DNA of 64,000 bases from Spinacia oleracea. Its lineage: Eukaryota > Streptophyta > Magnoliopsida > Caryophyllales > Amaranthaceae. The position numbers and the translations under genes were made by a program. The notes under the pieces are model-generated. The model saw nothing but the letters and a program-made list of their open reading frames with translations, was not told the origin of the DNA and ran no database searches. The stretch covers positions 8,657,747 through 8,721,746 of the forward strand of contig NC_079488.1 in the NCBI RefSeq assembly GCF_020520425.1, written 5' to 3'. Below, one piece after another: positions 34,974 through 47,875 of the stretch. The first letter of the stretch is position 1. Each line of letters opens with the position of its first letter.

Positions 34974-37706
34974 TATTATTATTTGCATAATCTATAAATT
35001 GCTTAACATGGTTAAATTTTACAAATTTGCAAAGAATTAAAAAGGGGTGATTAATTTTCGTAATTGTTAATTAATTGCAAATTGCGTTTATTTAATTAAT
35101 ATGTACGCAATTTTTCGGCAGTTTCTTCGTTACTCAACCAAATAGAGTGATTTTTGTGTCAATTCCGCATGTAAAAGGCATGCTAAAATTTTGACAAAAA
35201 AACTACTTTTTGGCCGAAGCCAGAATTCCCAAATTCGAAGCCTAACTATGACTTTTCGGAGGTTTTAGTTTTTCGAACGCAAAAGTTTGTAGATTTAAGA
35301 TTTTAAATTGAATATTTGCGATTCTTGTTGATAAATCTTGAATTTTTGATTGACCTACAGTATATGTTTAACAAATTTGAATGCCTAGACTTGTTAATTA
35401 TACAACCTAATTTGTAATTATGATTAATTTGTTGAAATTCGAATAATTTAGAATTGATTTGATTTTCATAATTAATTAATGATTTAATTAGGTACCCATG
35501 ATTAAAAACCACCATAAAAATTGTTAATTTATTGTTAATTTATGATAAATTTTAAATTTTTTATGACCTAGATTTGAATCCAATTGAAAATTAATTGATT
35601 AATAAATTTTCGATTTTTCGCCCTAAAATTATGAAAATAATATGATTTATTAATTTGTCATTAATTTTAAATTAAAATATTAATTTTATAAAATTCGCTC
35701 ATAAATGTTGCACGCACAAAGCAATGGAAGCTACGTGTTACCCTTAAGGGGTGTTGTATAGTGCGGGCACGCGACGACGAGCAAGGGAGCTCGTCGCCCA
35801 TGCGGTACGAATGCAGCGAGCAACGAGCGTGGCATGCACAAGGCAATGGCTGCCTAGGTGCTGTGTGCTACGCGTGTGGGGCGATGGGCAAGCAAGTGCA
35901 GCGAGCAAGGCAAACACGCGTGGGCAGCGATGGATGCTGCGCCACAACGTGCGTTGCCTCGCCCAGCAGCACGCCAAGGCAGTAGCCAAGGCAGCGACAA
36001 GCGCAGAACAACGTGCACGCGGGCAGTGTTGGCTGGCCTGTCCAGCAAGCGTTTCCCAGCAGCGCGCCAAGGCGATGGGCGAGTGGGCTGCGCACAAGCG
36101 TGGCTCGCTGGGCCTGAAGCATTGGTACGTTGTTGCTTGGGCTTTGCGGTACGATCAATCGAGTGACAAGGGTTTTGTTGCTTGTTGGACTTGACGAGGC
36201 ATGGGCGCAAGCCCATGGCCTTGTCTTGACCCGATTGGTTCGTTTTAATTTTAATTTGAAATTTTCAGTTCGGAAATAATTTTAATTAACTTTAAAATTA
36301 ATAATTTAAATTGTTTTCTCGGATTTTAATTTTGAATATTATAATTATTATAAAATTTTAATTTATACTAATTATTTTACTAAAATTAAACCTTGAATTA
36401 ATTTAAATTCGTTTAATTCAACTGAAAATAAATTAATTGGATTCGATTATAATTTTATATGAGCTTTAAATTTTAATTAAATTTGTATGTTTTTGGTTAG
36501 ACTAGAAATACATTTTTATGTTTAACATTAGTAAAGCATATAAAGTTATTGGTTTAAGTGGGAGCCTTTAGTCATAAACTCTTGATTAGGTCTACAAATC
36601 CTTTAAGGTTAAACAACTTGATAAGAATTAATAAGGACTGAATAATTGGTAGATTATTGGTGCCCTTGATTAATTGCTGCAAATATTTATGTGATGCATA
36701 ATGTGTTTTACTAACCAGCTATGTGGGACATTCATGATAATGAATGGGTGAATGGTATATATTGTATATGTACTGTTTTGTAGGTTGTGAAGTGACTAGT
36801 ATGGCCCAAATAGGATAGAAAATATGGTCTGCGTACCATTAATTTGAATGTAATTGGTCTAATGCACCAAAGTTTGTTTTTCAATTCAAATATGGTCTGC
36901 GTACCATCAAATAGTTGTAATTAGGTTAATTATAGCTTATCCTATTTGAAGAAAATGGTGCCTCCCATGGTGAAATTCAAGACGGAGTTTCCAATCCATT
37001 TTCAAGACGGACTTTGAAGTTGAAGCTTCAAGATGAAGTCGGGCCATACTAGATCACATTTATCTTATGCATGCTTTAAGTTATTTATTGCTTTAAATAT
37101 GTCTTAATTATGCATGAGATTATGGCTTGATTATGTTGCATGATTAAGGATTTTAGTTCACTTAAAATCTAACCAACATAGTAAGAGCCTTAAGTTCCAA
37201 ACTTTAAAAATTGAGTTAAAAGGTGCCATGCCAAAATAACACTTACTTGGATAACCTTTACATCAATCTAGTAATAGTTTTACGCTCAACGATGTGTTAC
37301 TTATTGATCCTAAAGGGGTAAGGTACACAAATAATTGTGAGTACATGTTAGTTTTGGTGAAACTCAACGATATAAGTAAGGAGTCCTTTTATGTCGTGGC
37401 AAAATTGATAGGTTTACCTAATAAGCTCTTAGACGTACCTATTAACCAAGAGTAGTTTCTAGACTATTAGCAAAAGGCTTTTGCTTACCTAAAAGATTTT
37501 AGAATTGAGTCTAAATACATAATGTGCTTAATTCTTCAATGGTTTTAGGGTCTTGGAATCATTTTATTCACACCTGCCGGAACACATAACTTGAATAAAA
37601 GGCTTAATGAACATTAAATTATGCATGCATGCTAGAATTTAAGTTTATTAAGAGAAACTGTGAATGATTATTTATTTGTTTATTCTTTTTCTATTGTAGT
37701 TTTACT
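34974..37706 (+). other. Long untranslated leader of copia element D
   Basis: This is 2.7 kb between the primer site and gag. It begins AT-rich, is interrupted by a GC-rich island (about 35760-36216, ending with the hairpin ATGGGCGCAAGCCCAT at 36201-36216), then becomes AT-rich again and continues with sequence shared by all copies (from about 36560). No gene is supported; open frames in the island occur on both strands and in several phases at once. Confidence 0.75.
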
Positions 37707-38498
37707 ATGGCAAACAACAATCAAAACATCATCATGGGTTCTGAGCTTATGGTCAAGATGAACCTAACAAATTTTCTTGAATGGGAAACTAAGCTAGTTG
37801 AAATAGTCAGACTCAATGGACTTGAGTATGTACTGTTACATCCCATGCCAAGCTACTATGCCAGAGACATGACCCCTGAAAGATTTGCCGCCTGGGATGC
37901 GGATCTCAAAAAGGTTATGAGTCTCATGCTGAACAATATCCCTGATGAATGGGCTAGAAGGTTTGTAGCTTACGAACCTTTTACGCTCATCAAGAATCTG
38001 AGGGATATCTGTCGTGGAAGCACGGAGGACAGGGACCTAAACGTCCATGAGTTGATTGAATCAATGTCTGGTCTAAAGGTTAGTTCTCCTAACAGGTGTT
38101 ATAGGATGGAGGTCCAAGAAACACATGTTCAGCTCCTTCGTACTAAACAGAGGGTAGGCGTCCCACTGAGGTTCCATGTGGAGCTTATGCTTTCATATTT
38201 TGATCACCCGAGTCTGCTAGGAACACCAATAAGCGAAAGGATGGCAGTCTCTGTCTTGCTCAATTCACTGCACAGTGGGTTTGGTCGCTTCAAGCAACTA
38301 TACCTAAGTGAACCAAGAGAAGAAACAGTTGTAGAATTTGTTCACCTTGTCAGAAAGGCTGAGATAATACTCGACTATGAAGCCAAGGATTTACTCAAGG
38401 CTAAAGGGAGACCCTTCAAGAAAGGTGGAAAGTCCAAGGGCAATGCTAAAAAAAGCAGGGCAAGTCCACATCAAGCTGTCTTTATTGTGATGGAATAG
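37707..38498 (+). pseudogene. gag: Ty1/copia gag (element D)
   Basis: The frame opens MANNNQNIIMGSELMVKMNL and follows the copia gag fold: NFLEWE near the N-terminus, WARRFVAYEPFTLIKNL, LNVHELIESMSGLKVS and VSVLLNSLHSGFGRFKQLY. It ends in a basic KGRPFKKGGKSKGNAKKS segment. Gag forms the cytoplasmic particle that packages element RNA. The reading frame is intact for about 250 codons, then slips at a run of seven A's (38450-38456). The real continuation, a CCHC zinc knuckle, is in another frame. The ATG follows TTTACT directly after the leader. Confidence 0.88.
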
Positions 38499-40020
38499 GC
38501 CATTACAAAAGAGAATGTCCAAAGCTAAAGGAAGATCAGAAGAACGGAACAGTCGTTCCATCTTCAGGTATTTTCGTTATAGACTGTATACTTGCTAATT
38601 CAACTTCTTGGGTATTAGATACAGGTTGTGGCTCACACTTATATTCCAATCCACAGGGACTAAGAAGAAGTAGAAGGTTAAGCAAGGGTGAAGTCGACCT
38701 ACGAGTGGGAAATGGAGCACGGATTGTTGCATTAGCTGTAGGAACTTATTATTTGTCGTTGCCCTTTGGGCTAGTTTTGGAACTGGAAGACTGTTTCCAT
38801 GTTCCAAGTCTTACTAAAAACATCATTTCTGTTTCTTGCTTAGATACTAAGGGATTTTCCTTTTTAATAAAAGACAATAGTTGTTCGTTTTATTTTAAAG
38901 AGATGTTTTATGGATCTGCTAGATTAGTCAATGGACTTTATTTACTAGATCACGACAAACAAGTTTAAAACAAAAATACCAAAAAGGCCAAAAAGGATGA
39001 TTCAGATCTCAGCTATCTGGGGCATTGTCGATTAAGCCATATTAACTTGAAACGCATAGAAAGACTTCAAAAGGAAGGAATTCTAGAACCATTTGACTTA
39101 GAGGATTATGGTAAGCGAGAATCATGTTTACTTGGCAAAATGACAAAGCAAACTTTTTCTAAAGTTGGAGAAAGAGCAACTGAACTATTGGGTTTAATCC
39201 ATACAGATGTATGTGGACCAATGAGTACAAATGCTAGAGGTGGTTTCAGCTACTTTATCACTTTCACTGATGACTTCAGTAGATATGGTTATGTCTACCT
39301 AATGAAGCATAAGTCTGAATCCTTTGACAAATTCAAGGAATTTCAGAGTGAAGTAGAGAATCAATTAGGCAAGAAGATTAAGGCACTGCGGTCTGATAGA
39401 GGCGGTGAATATCTGAGCTATGAATTTGATGACCATCTGAAAGAATGTGGAATTCTATCAGAATTGAATCCTCCTGGAACACCACAATGGAACGGTGTGT
39501 CGGAATGGAGGAACAGAACCTTGCTAGACATGGTTAGATCAATGATGCGTCAGGCCGAACTTCCAATAGAATTTTGGGGACATGCACTAAATACAGCTGC
39601 ACTCACTATAAATAGAGCTCCGTCTAAAGCTGTTGAAAAGACTCCATATGATTTATGGTTTAGAAAGCCTCCAAATGTGTCTTTTATTAAGATTTGGGGA
39701 TGTGAAGTATACGTCAAACGATTAATTTCAGACAAACTTCATCCAAAATCTGACAAATGTATCCTTGTGGGCTATCCAAAGGAAACAAAGGGGTATTACT
39801 TCCACAATACATCTGAGAACAAGGTGTTTGTTGCTCGAGATGGTATCTTTTTGGAAAAGGATCACATTTCCAAAATGACAAGTGGGAGAAAAGTAGACCT
39901 CGGAGAAACTCGAGTCGAACAACAAACTCTAGAGAATGCTCAAGATGACATTCAGGATGAAACTCAGAGATCTTTAGAAGTATCTGGTGAGAATCATGGA
40001 CCATTTAGAGATGTAACCCC
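38457..40020 (+). pseudogene. pol: Ty1/copia gag end, protease and integrase (element D), truncated
   Basis: One frame continues from the frameshift at 38450-38456 up to the junction with LTR E. In order it carries a zinc knuckle C-LY-C-DGIG-H-YKRE-C (38477-38520) and the aspartic protease motif WVLDTGCGSHL. Next comes LPFGLVLELEDCFHVPSLTK (the pre-integrase region) and integrase. Integrase shows GHCRLSH (the H-X4-H pair), HTDVCGP and LRSDRGGEY with the catalytic aspartates, and NGVSEWRNRTLLDM with the glutamate. There are two lesions: a stop at 38966-38968, and the first cysteine of the integrase zinc finger replaced by arginine (KRESCLLGK). The frame reaches KMTSGRK and ends at LTR E; RT and RNase H are missing. 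Otherwise the copy is well preserved, implying recent activity of the family. Confidence 0.88.
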
Positions 40021-41419
40021 TGTTAGGTTATGATACATATGACAAAACATAAATCATGCGGAAAACCTTAATGCCAGGAAACATATTATTTACACATAAT
40101 CATTTAGCATAATTTAGGTGCATACACTTTGTAGCGTGCCCTCCCTAGATGCGCCCGAACCGAACAAGAACAAGTCTTTAGGACTCCAAGTGTCGTCCCT
40201 CCGTAGATAGTCCACAGCACGTCCGGATCCGCCTTAAGCTTGACCAACTAGAATCGCCCTTAAGGTTCTAAGAATTTCGGCTAAATAGGTTGCAAGTGTT
40301 TGGCTGATTTTTGCTTCAAAAATCTTACCTTTGAATACTTCAATGTTGTGTATAAATTTGTGACCCTAGGCACCTATTTATAGAGTTATGGAAAAGGACT
40401 TATAATCCTATTAGAATACTAATTTAGTTTAATTAGAATCCTGCTAGGACTCTATTAAATAAACTTTATCTATTAGGATTAGAATTTAATCATATGTCGA
40501 ATCCCGATAGCTTTAGGATTCGTATAGCACGCACACGAGCATCGCACGAGCACCGTACACCCGCGCGCAGGCCTTGCGACCCACGCTGAGCGCACAGCGC
40601 CTCGGCCCAGCTCGCTGCCTGTGATCCGCGCGCGCGCCCAAGGCCTTGGCTGGGCCTGGCCTTGCGTTGGGCCTGGTCGAGGCTTGGCGTGTGGTTTGTT
40701 GCGTGTGGCTTGCTGGGCGACGACCTGGCTTCGTGCTGGGCCTTCGTCTAGCGAGCCTCGTCCGATGCTAATTCGTACGATACGCTTCCGATTAAATTCC
40801 CGATTCCGGAATTCATTTCCGATACGGACAATATTTAATATTTCCGATTCCGGAATTAATTTCCGTTTTGAACAAATATTTAATATTTCCGTTTCCGGAA
40901 TTATTTTCCGATTTCGATAATATTTCCGATTCTGAAAATATTTTCGTTTCCGGGAATATTTCCATTTTCGGTAATATTTCCATTTTCGATAATATTTTCC
41001 GATACGTACCATGTTTCCGTTTTCGGCAACATCTACGACTTGGATAATATTTATATTTCCGATACGATCCATATTTTCGTTTCCGGCAATATCATCGTTT
41101 CCGGAGTATTCATTTTTTGCTTTTGACGATCTCAGCTCCCACTGAAACCAAGATCCGTCGATTCCGAATATCGATAGATGGAGTATTTAATGCCATTAAA
41201 TACTTGATCCGTTTACGTACTATTTGTGTGACCCTACGGGTTCAGTCAAGAGTAAGCTGTGGATTAATATAATTAATTCCACTTGAACTGAAGCGGCCTC
41301 TAGCTAGGCATTCAGCTCACTTGATCTCACTGAATTATTAACTTGTTAATTAATACTGAACCGCATTTATTAGACTTAACATTAAATGCATACTTAGACC
41401 AAGGGCATGATTTCCTTCA
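40021..41419 (-). mobile_element. Copia LTR E (3' LTR, minus strand)
   Basis: Full LTR, 1,399 bp, preceded on the minus strand by the purine tract AAGTGGGAGAC (41420-41430), hence the 3' LTR of the leftward element on its right. Its U5 carries the D-type variant (GTAGCGTGCCCTCCC) and its U3 the D-type TTGACGATC, unlike LTR F at the other end of the same element. The flank ACCCC does not match the flank of LTR F. Confidence 0.9.
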
Positions 41420-43577
41420 GTCTCCCACTCTTCCTTAGGGACAAGTGTGCATTTCCCAATTCCTTTGTCGCTCGATGCTTGCTCTTGAACATAAGGTAAG
41501 AGTTGTCATCCTTATTACGTTCAGAGGTGTTTCTCGGTTTCAAAGTTCAACTGATCAAATAAACAGACAATCATAGCCTATGATTCATCTGAGCAAGACC
41601 ATGCATTTTACAGTTTCTAGCTCTCTGAGTGGCCTTGTACAACATTTAGCATCTCATCCCGATTTATGGGAGGACAATCCCAATCTTGCGATCTTGAGAT
41701 TAGACTTCGTTTGATAGGTGATTACCTGAGCGTTGCCTTTATAGCCTCCTTTTACGGTGCGACGGTTGGTCAACGTCAAAGTACGCAGTTCTCAAACAAG
41801 TAATCTCAAATCACTCAAGTATTGAGGATTAGTGTCTAATAATTTTAATGAAATTTACTTATGACAGATTTTCATCTCTTACAGTAAAGTTTCATAGGTC
41901 TGTCCGATACTAGTCTTCCCAAAGTAAGTATCTATGCAAATTATTACGACATTGTCATGTCCACATAGTTCAAGAAACAGAACTACTAGTCATCTTGCAT
42001 TCTAGTCGTCTAATGTTTTCTATGCGTCCATCTTTATAGAAAACTCCGACCAGGGACCTTTTTTAACTTTTGATATTCAAGTTCACTTGATAGACATTTC
42101 TTAGTCATAGGACTGGTCCTGACAGTCTATCTTGAATATATCGTCAAATTTGAAGGGACTCATCATTTAATACTAAACCAAGATTAAATGGAATATGAAA
42201 ATAAATTTCATATATGATAAATGTTCAACCCTATTGTTTTACAAGCATGGGCCTCAAACCCATCTTTAAAACAGTTCATGGAATTCAAAGCTATGTTTGA
42301 TTTCCAGTGCTACAACGTGAGTGTTGCTTCTCACTTGTTGCATAGGTTTAGTTATCATGCTTTGCCAATCTTAATATCCTTTTCATCGAATGTTCGTCGA
42401 GATATGATGATAAGATCTTTTGAGTATGTTTATTTTGTGATCTAGTCTTTCTTGCTACATTAGTGGTTATACGCATTTCTCAATGAAGAACTATCAAATC
42501 AGCAGTAGGTGATCTACCCAAGTTCAGTGAAGAACTCTTTAACATAAACAACCCTGTTTTATTGCTTCTTAGGCAATAAGTACTTTACTTCAACTGTATA
42601 GGTTGTTGGTGATGCTTTGGTTGGATTTACTTATCCAAGCAGTTCACAGATATGTGGAAGACTTTCCAGCTGTATCTTAGAACATAGAAATTAATATTTA
42701 ATTTCCCACGCAACAACTCATGGTCTCCAATGCATGTTGCCATTTCAAAACACGATGCTCTATAGCTCGTCCTTGCCAATGGTTAACTCCAAAGGGATCT
42801 TGCTTGATCCTTTTCCAGTGTTTATGCGTGTAGCATCAACTATTTAGCATATCTTTATTTCCTTGAATCAAGAACTATTCCTATGTACCTTTTCAAGTAC
42901 CATAAGTTTTTGTTGATTTCAATCTAGTTGATCTTCACTTAGATCAATAGAGATTGGTATATGTTCGTCATGCCTAAAGTCATACGATACGTTTTTGGCG
43001 ATCCTCATATTATATCATACATGATAAATTCTTTTGCAGAATAATTCCCAATTGAATTCTATTCATGTAACTTTAACTCATCTAGTTTCAGTAGATACTA
43101 AATCCAGCTAAATTCTTTGACATATAATATAGGTTAAGAATCTCATTTAGATCTTTTGATATTTAACTTAGTAAATGCTTATACATAGTTCAAACATTCA
43201 TTACTTAGATTTATTCATATAGGTCGAATATCTCCAATGGAGTCTTTCGTGTTTGATTTAGTAAATGCCATTACTTAATCTAAAACATTATCATAAGATC
43301 TTTGTAAATAGATCTTAATACCCAGTATGCACTAAGTTTCGCCTTGGTCCGTCATTGATGAATAGTTTCAAATCTAAGTCATTAGCATTTGAATGTCATT
43401 TCACAATAGAGAGATATGTGTGTGATACACATACGACCAATTAAGTTTTACGTACTCACACTAAACTTCTTATATATCTATAAGAATCATGTACATTTTA
43501 TGAAACTAAAATACTTATTAGCTTCAGTAAAATACAGTTTTAATTCCCAATTGCTTGCTTAAATCTGTACTTAGATT

Positions 43578-43805
43578 TCATAAGCTAGCTTTTGTTTTCA
43601 AGTATTTATTTGGATCCACAAATCCTATGACATGCCATGTACATAGTTTCTTCCAACATTTGACTGAGGAAGACTTGAGCATTATGATTATGCATGAGGT
43701 TTCAACACAATCCACGTCGTGATTTTGCTTGTAACCTTTAGCAACTAATCTAGCTTTGTGTGTGAATAGAATTCCATGTTTGATGGTTTTTATCCTTAAA
43801 ACCAA
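43578..43805 (-). pseudogene. Ty1/copia reverse transcriptase fragment (right copy)
   Basis: About 75 codons: VLRIKTIKHGILFTHKARLV, AKGYKQNHDVDCVETSCIII and MLKSS, then a shift into sequence reading VIGFVDPNKY. It matches the left remnant at 24662-24874 residue for residue over most of its length, including the unusual TSCI in place of TFSP. The two copies therefore inherited the same decayed RT. Non-functional. Confidence 0.78.
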
Positions 43806-45114
43806 TTTGCAACCAATAGGTGTTTAATCTATTCTTGCAAATCAACAAAATTTCAATTTTGTCATCAAAACATTGGTTATGTTTTATGGCCTTTAACCAT
43901 CTAAAACATTTGAGTCTAAAAATAGCCTCTAACCATTTTAGGGAATCTAGGTTTCGTCATAGCTTTCTTACAAGTCACAAACTCATTAATCTACGCGATA
44001 ATAGTTTGAATGCAAGTTGTAGGTTTCTTCACTATCTAATAGAAGAATCTCATAGTTTCATTGACCTGATCTCTATGTTTCTTCACTATCTAATAGAAGA
44101 ATCTCATAGTTTCAGTGACTTGAACTCTATGCCTACTTGGGTATAGAACATCAAACAACAGAATATCAATATTCCGTTCTCCTTGAAGCACTTGTAAAGT
44201 CTTCTAAGAGATGTCTATTCTTTAAAGCCACTTCTAAAGTCCTTAAAGAATACGTGTTCTGATTTTCTAAAGAACTTCGAAAAGCCTCCGGAATGTCAGT
44301 TTATGTTTGTCGTTCGCCTCGAATACTTTCGAGGTCTATTTTCTCCCACTTGTCATTTTGGAAATGAATCTCCAAAAGGACATTATTTCGAGCAAACAAA
44401 CATTATGTTCTCAAAAAATTCGTGGTAGAAACAATACCTTTATGCTCATTTGAATAAATTACAATGAAACATATATCTATACTTGGGCCTTAGTTTGTTG
44501 AACAACAAACACTAAGCTCCCACTGAGTTTAGCAACTCTTTAGATATATATTATTGAAAAGATATTTTGAAGTTAATTTTCAATAGCTTTGACGAATTTG
44601 GTTTAGTTTGGTGGTAGTTGAGCATTTTGTTTTAGAAATTATAGGAAAAGTCTTTATGATTCATCATTGATCGAATCAAGCACTAATTGACTTCGATCAT
44701 TCCAACTTAGATATGCCATATCTTATGGAGCTAGATCGTGAATACACAATCATTGATGATCATTTTTGGTCTCAAGTAATCATTAAAAAGGGCTCCCACT
44801 TAAACCAATAAATTCATATGCTTTACTAATTTTAAACATAAAAATGTATTTCTAGTCTAACCGGAAACATACAAATTTAATTAAAATTTAAAGCTCATAT
44901 AAATTTATAATTGAATCCACAAAGTTTAATTTAATTTCAGTCGTATTTAAATTAATTCATGATTTTAATTTTAGTAAAATAATTAGAATAAATAAAATTT
45001 ATTATAATTACAATATTCAAAATTAAAATCCAAGAAAATAATTTAAATTATTAATTTTAAAATTAATTAAAATTACGTAAACTGAAAATTTCAAATTAAA
45101 ATTTCAAAACGATC

Positions 45115-45670
45115 TAATCGCAACGCAACAACCTCACGCATCGCACGCCCATGGGCCACACGCACACAGCCATCGCTGGCCATGTGCGCGCAGCCCATGC
45201 GCTGCGTCGCATAGCTGCTGCTGCTATCCTTCGCAAGGCCTTATGCGAGCTGGTGCTTGCTGCGCGCGCGCCAGCGCTCGATGCACGCGAGCCATCGCTC
45301 GCTGCGTTCGCTCGCCAGCGCTCGCTTGATGCGAGCCAGCGCTCGCTGCGCGCGCTCGCCAGCGCTTGCTTTGTGCGAGCCAGCGCTCGCTGCGCGAGGC
45401 ATCGACGCTGGGCGCAGCACTCGTGGCACGCGAGCTTGCGCTCGCTGTGCGCGAGGCTGCGCGCGCTTGCGCGAGGCAGTGCGCGATGTGGCGCAGCTCG
45501 CTTGCTGCCCACACGCGACTGCCGTGCCTTGCCTTCGCCCATGCCCATTCGTCCATTGCTCATAGCCCACGACACAAGGCAGGGCTGCTGCCTTGTGCTC
45601 GTGCACCATGCCCTTGCTCATTGCATTCGTGCCGCATGGGCGACGAGCTCCCTTGCTCGTCGTCACATGC
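45115..45670. repeat. GC-rich island in the right element leader
   Basis: Dense GCGCTCGCTGCG / GAGCCAGCGCTCGC quasi-repeats (period near 22-30 bp) inside an AT-rich leader. It ends at the same conserved CACTATACAACACCCCTTAA as the other two islands. Up to six overlapping open frames on both strands reflect base composition and are not genes. Confidence 0.75.
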
Positions 45671-46470
45671 CCGCACTATACAACACCCCTTAAGGGTAAC
45701 ACGTAGCGTCCATTGCTTTGTGCGTGCAAGTTATATGAACGAATCGCATAAAATTTAAAAAATTTATATTTAAAATTAATGAAAAATTAATAAATAATAT
45801 TAATTTCATAATTTTAGGGCGAAAAATCGAAAATTTATTATTCAATTGATTTCCGATTATCATGGATTCAAGGCTAGGTCATAAAAATTTAAAATTTATC
45901 ATAAATTTACAATTTTTATGGTGGTTTTTAATCATAGGTATCTAATTAAATTATAATTAATTATGAAAATCAAATTAATTCTAAATTATTCTAATTTTCA
46001 ACAAATTAATCATAATTACAAATTAGATTGCATAATTAACAAGGCTAGGCATTCAAACTTGTTAAACATATACAGTAGGTCAATCAAAAATTCAAGATTT
46101 ATCAACAAGAATCGCAAATATTTAATTTAACATCTTAAATTTACGAAATTTTGCATTCGAAAAACTAAAACCTTCGAAAAGTCATAGTTAGGCTTCGAAT
46201 TTGAGAATTCTGGGTTCGGCAAAAAAATACTTTTTTTGTCAAAATTTTAGAATGCCTTTTACATGCGGAATTGACACAAAAATCACTCGATTTGGATGAG
46301 TAACGAAGAAACTGCCGAAAAACTGCGTACGTATAATTAAATAAACGCAATTTGCAATTAATTAACAATTACGAAAATTAATCACCCCTTTTAATTCTTG
46401 CAAATTTGTAATATTTAACCATGTTCATGCAATTTAGATTATGAAAATAATAAGAGGCTTCTGATACCAC

Positions 46471-47875
46471 TGTTAGGTTATGATACATATGACAATTCAT
46501 AAATCATGCGGAAAAACCATTTAGCCAGGAATACATATTATTTACACATAATCATACAGCATAGTTTAGATGCATACTCTTTGTTGCGTGCCTTCCCTAG
46601 CTGCGCCCGAACCGAACAAGAACAAGTCTTTAGGACTCCAAGTGTCGTCCCTCCGTAGATAGTCCACAGCACGTCCGGATCCGCCTTAAGATTGACCAAC
46701 TAGAATCGCCCTTAAGGTACTAATAATTTCGGCACTTTTAGGCAAGGTATGTGACTGAATTTTTCTCTCAAAAACTCACTTTGAATACTTGAATAATCTA
46801 TGTAAATATGTGACCCTAGGCACCTATTTATAGAGTTATGGAAAAGGTTTTGGAATCCTATTAGGATACTAATTTATTTAATTATAATCCTACTAGGACT
46901 CTAATTAAATAATCATTATCTAATAGTTTTAGGATTTAATCATATTTCGAATCCCGATTACTTTAGGATTCCCGCACAAGCATTGCATGAGCACCGTACA
47001 CCCGCGCAAGCCTTGCGGCCCACGCTAGGCGCACAGCGCTCGGCCCACTGTTGTGCTCTCGCGCGCGCGCCCCAGGCCTTGGCTGGGCCTGGCCTTGCGC
47101 TGGGCCTGGTCGAGGCTTGGCATGCGATGGTGCGTGTTGGTCTTGCTGGGCGATGGCCTGGCTTCGTGCTGGGCGATGGCCTGGCTTCGTGCTGGGCCTT
47201 CGTCTAGCGAGCCTCGTCCGATGCTAATTCGTACGATACGCTTCCGATTAAATTCCCGATTCCGGAATTCATTTCCGATACGAACAATATTTAATATTTC
47301 CGATTCCGGAATCAATTTCCGTTTCGAACAAATATTTAATATTTCCGTTTCCGGAATTATTTTCCGATTCCGATAATATTTCCGATTCTGACAATATTTC
47401 CGTTTCCGGCAATATTTCCGATTCCGGCAATATTTCGATTTCCGATAATATTTTCCGATACGTACCATGTTTCCGTTTCCGGCAACATCTACGACTTGGA
47501 TAATATTTATATTTCCGATACGATCCATATTTCCGTTTCCGGCAATATCATCGTTTCCGGAGTATTCTTTTCTTGCCTGTGACGATCTCAGCTCCCACTG
47601 AAACCAAGATCCGTCGATTCCGAATATCCATAGATGGAGTATTTAATGCCATTAAATACTTGATCCGTTTACTTACTATTTGTGTGACCCTACGGGTTCA
47701 GTCAAGAGTAAGCTGTGGATTAATATCATTAATTCCACTTGAACTGAAGCGGCCTCTAGCTAGGCATTCAGCTCACTTGATCTCACTGAATTATTAACTT
47801 GTTAATTAATACTGAACCGCATTTATTAGACTTAACATTGAATGCATACTTGGACCAAGGGCATTATTTCCTTCA
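46471..47875 (-). mobile_element. Copia LTR F (5' LTR, minus strand)
   Basis: Full LTR, 1,405 bp, followed on the minus strand by a primer site at 46456-46470. Its U5 is of the A/B type (GTTGCGTGCCTTCCC). It includes a small tandem duplication of GGCCTGGCTTCGTGCTGGGC at about 47152-47195. The right flank GTTTT has no partner at LTR E. Confidence 0.9.

Larger units (their letters stand above)
41420..46470 (-). mobile_element. Decayed Ty1/copia internal region, right copy
   Basis: Read on the minus strand from LTR F: primer-binding site (GTGGTATCAGAAGCC, 46456-46470), AT-rich leader, GC-rich island (about 45115-45670). At about 44775 there is an abrupt junction, where leader sequence (AAGTGGGAGCCC) passes straight into sequence equivalent to 23700 of the left copy. 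Gag, protease and most of integrase are thus deleted. The remainder parallels the left copy to the polypurine tract. It contains the unoccupied site for solo LTR A. It has no coding ability of its own. Confidence 0.8.

Noticed and set aside
40021-47875. Treating E-internal-F as one intact 7.9-kb insertion
   Set aside because: The flanks ACCCC and GTTTT do not match and the two LTRs carry different diagnostic bases, so an unrearranged insertion is unlikely.
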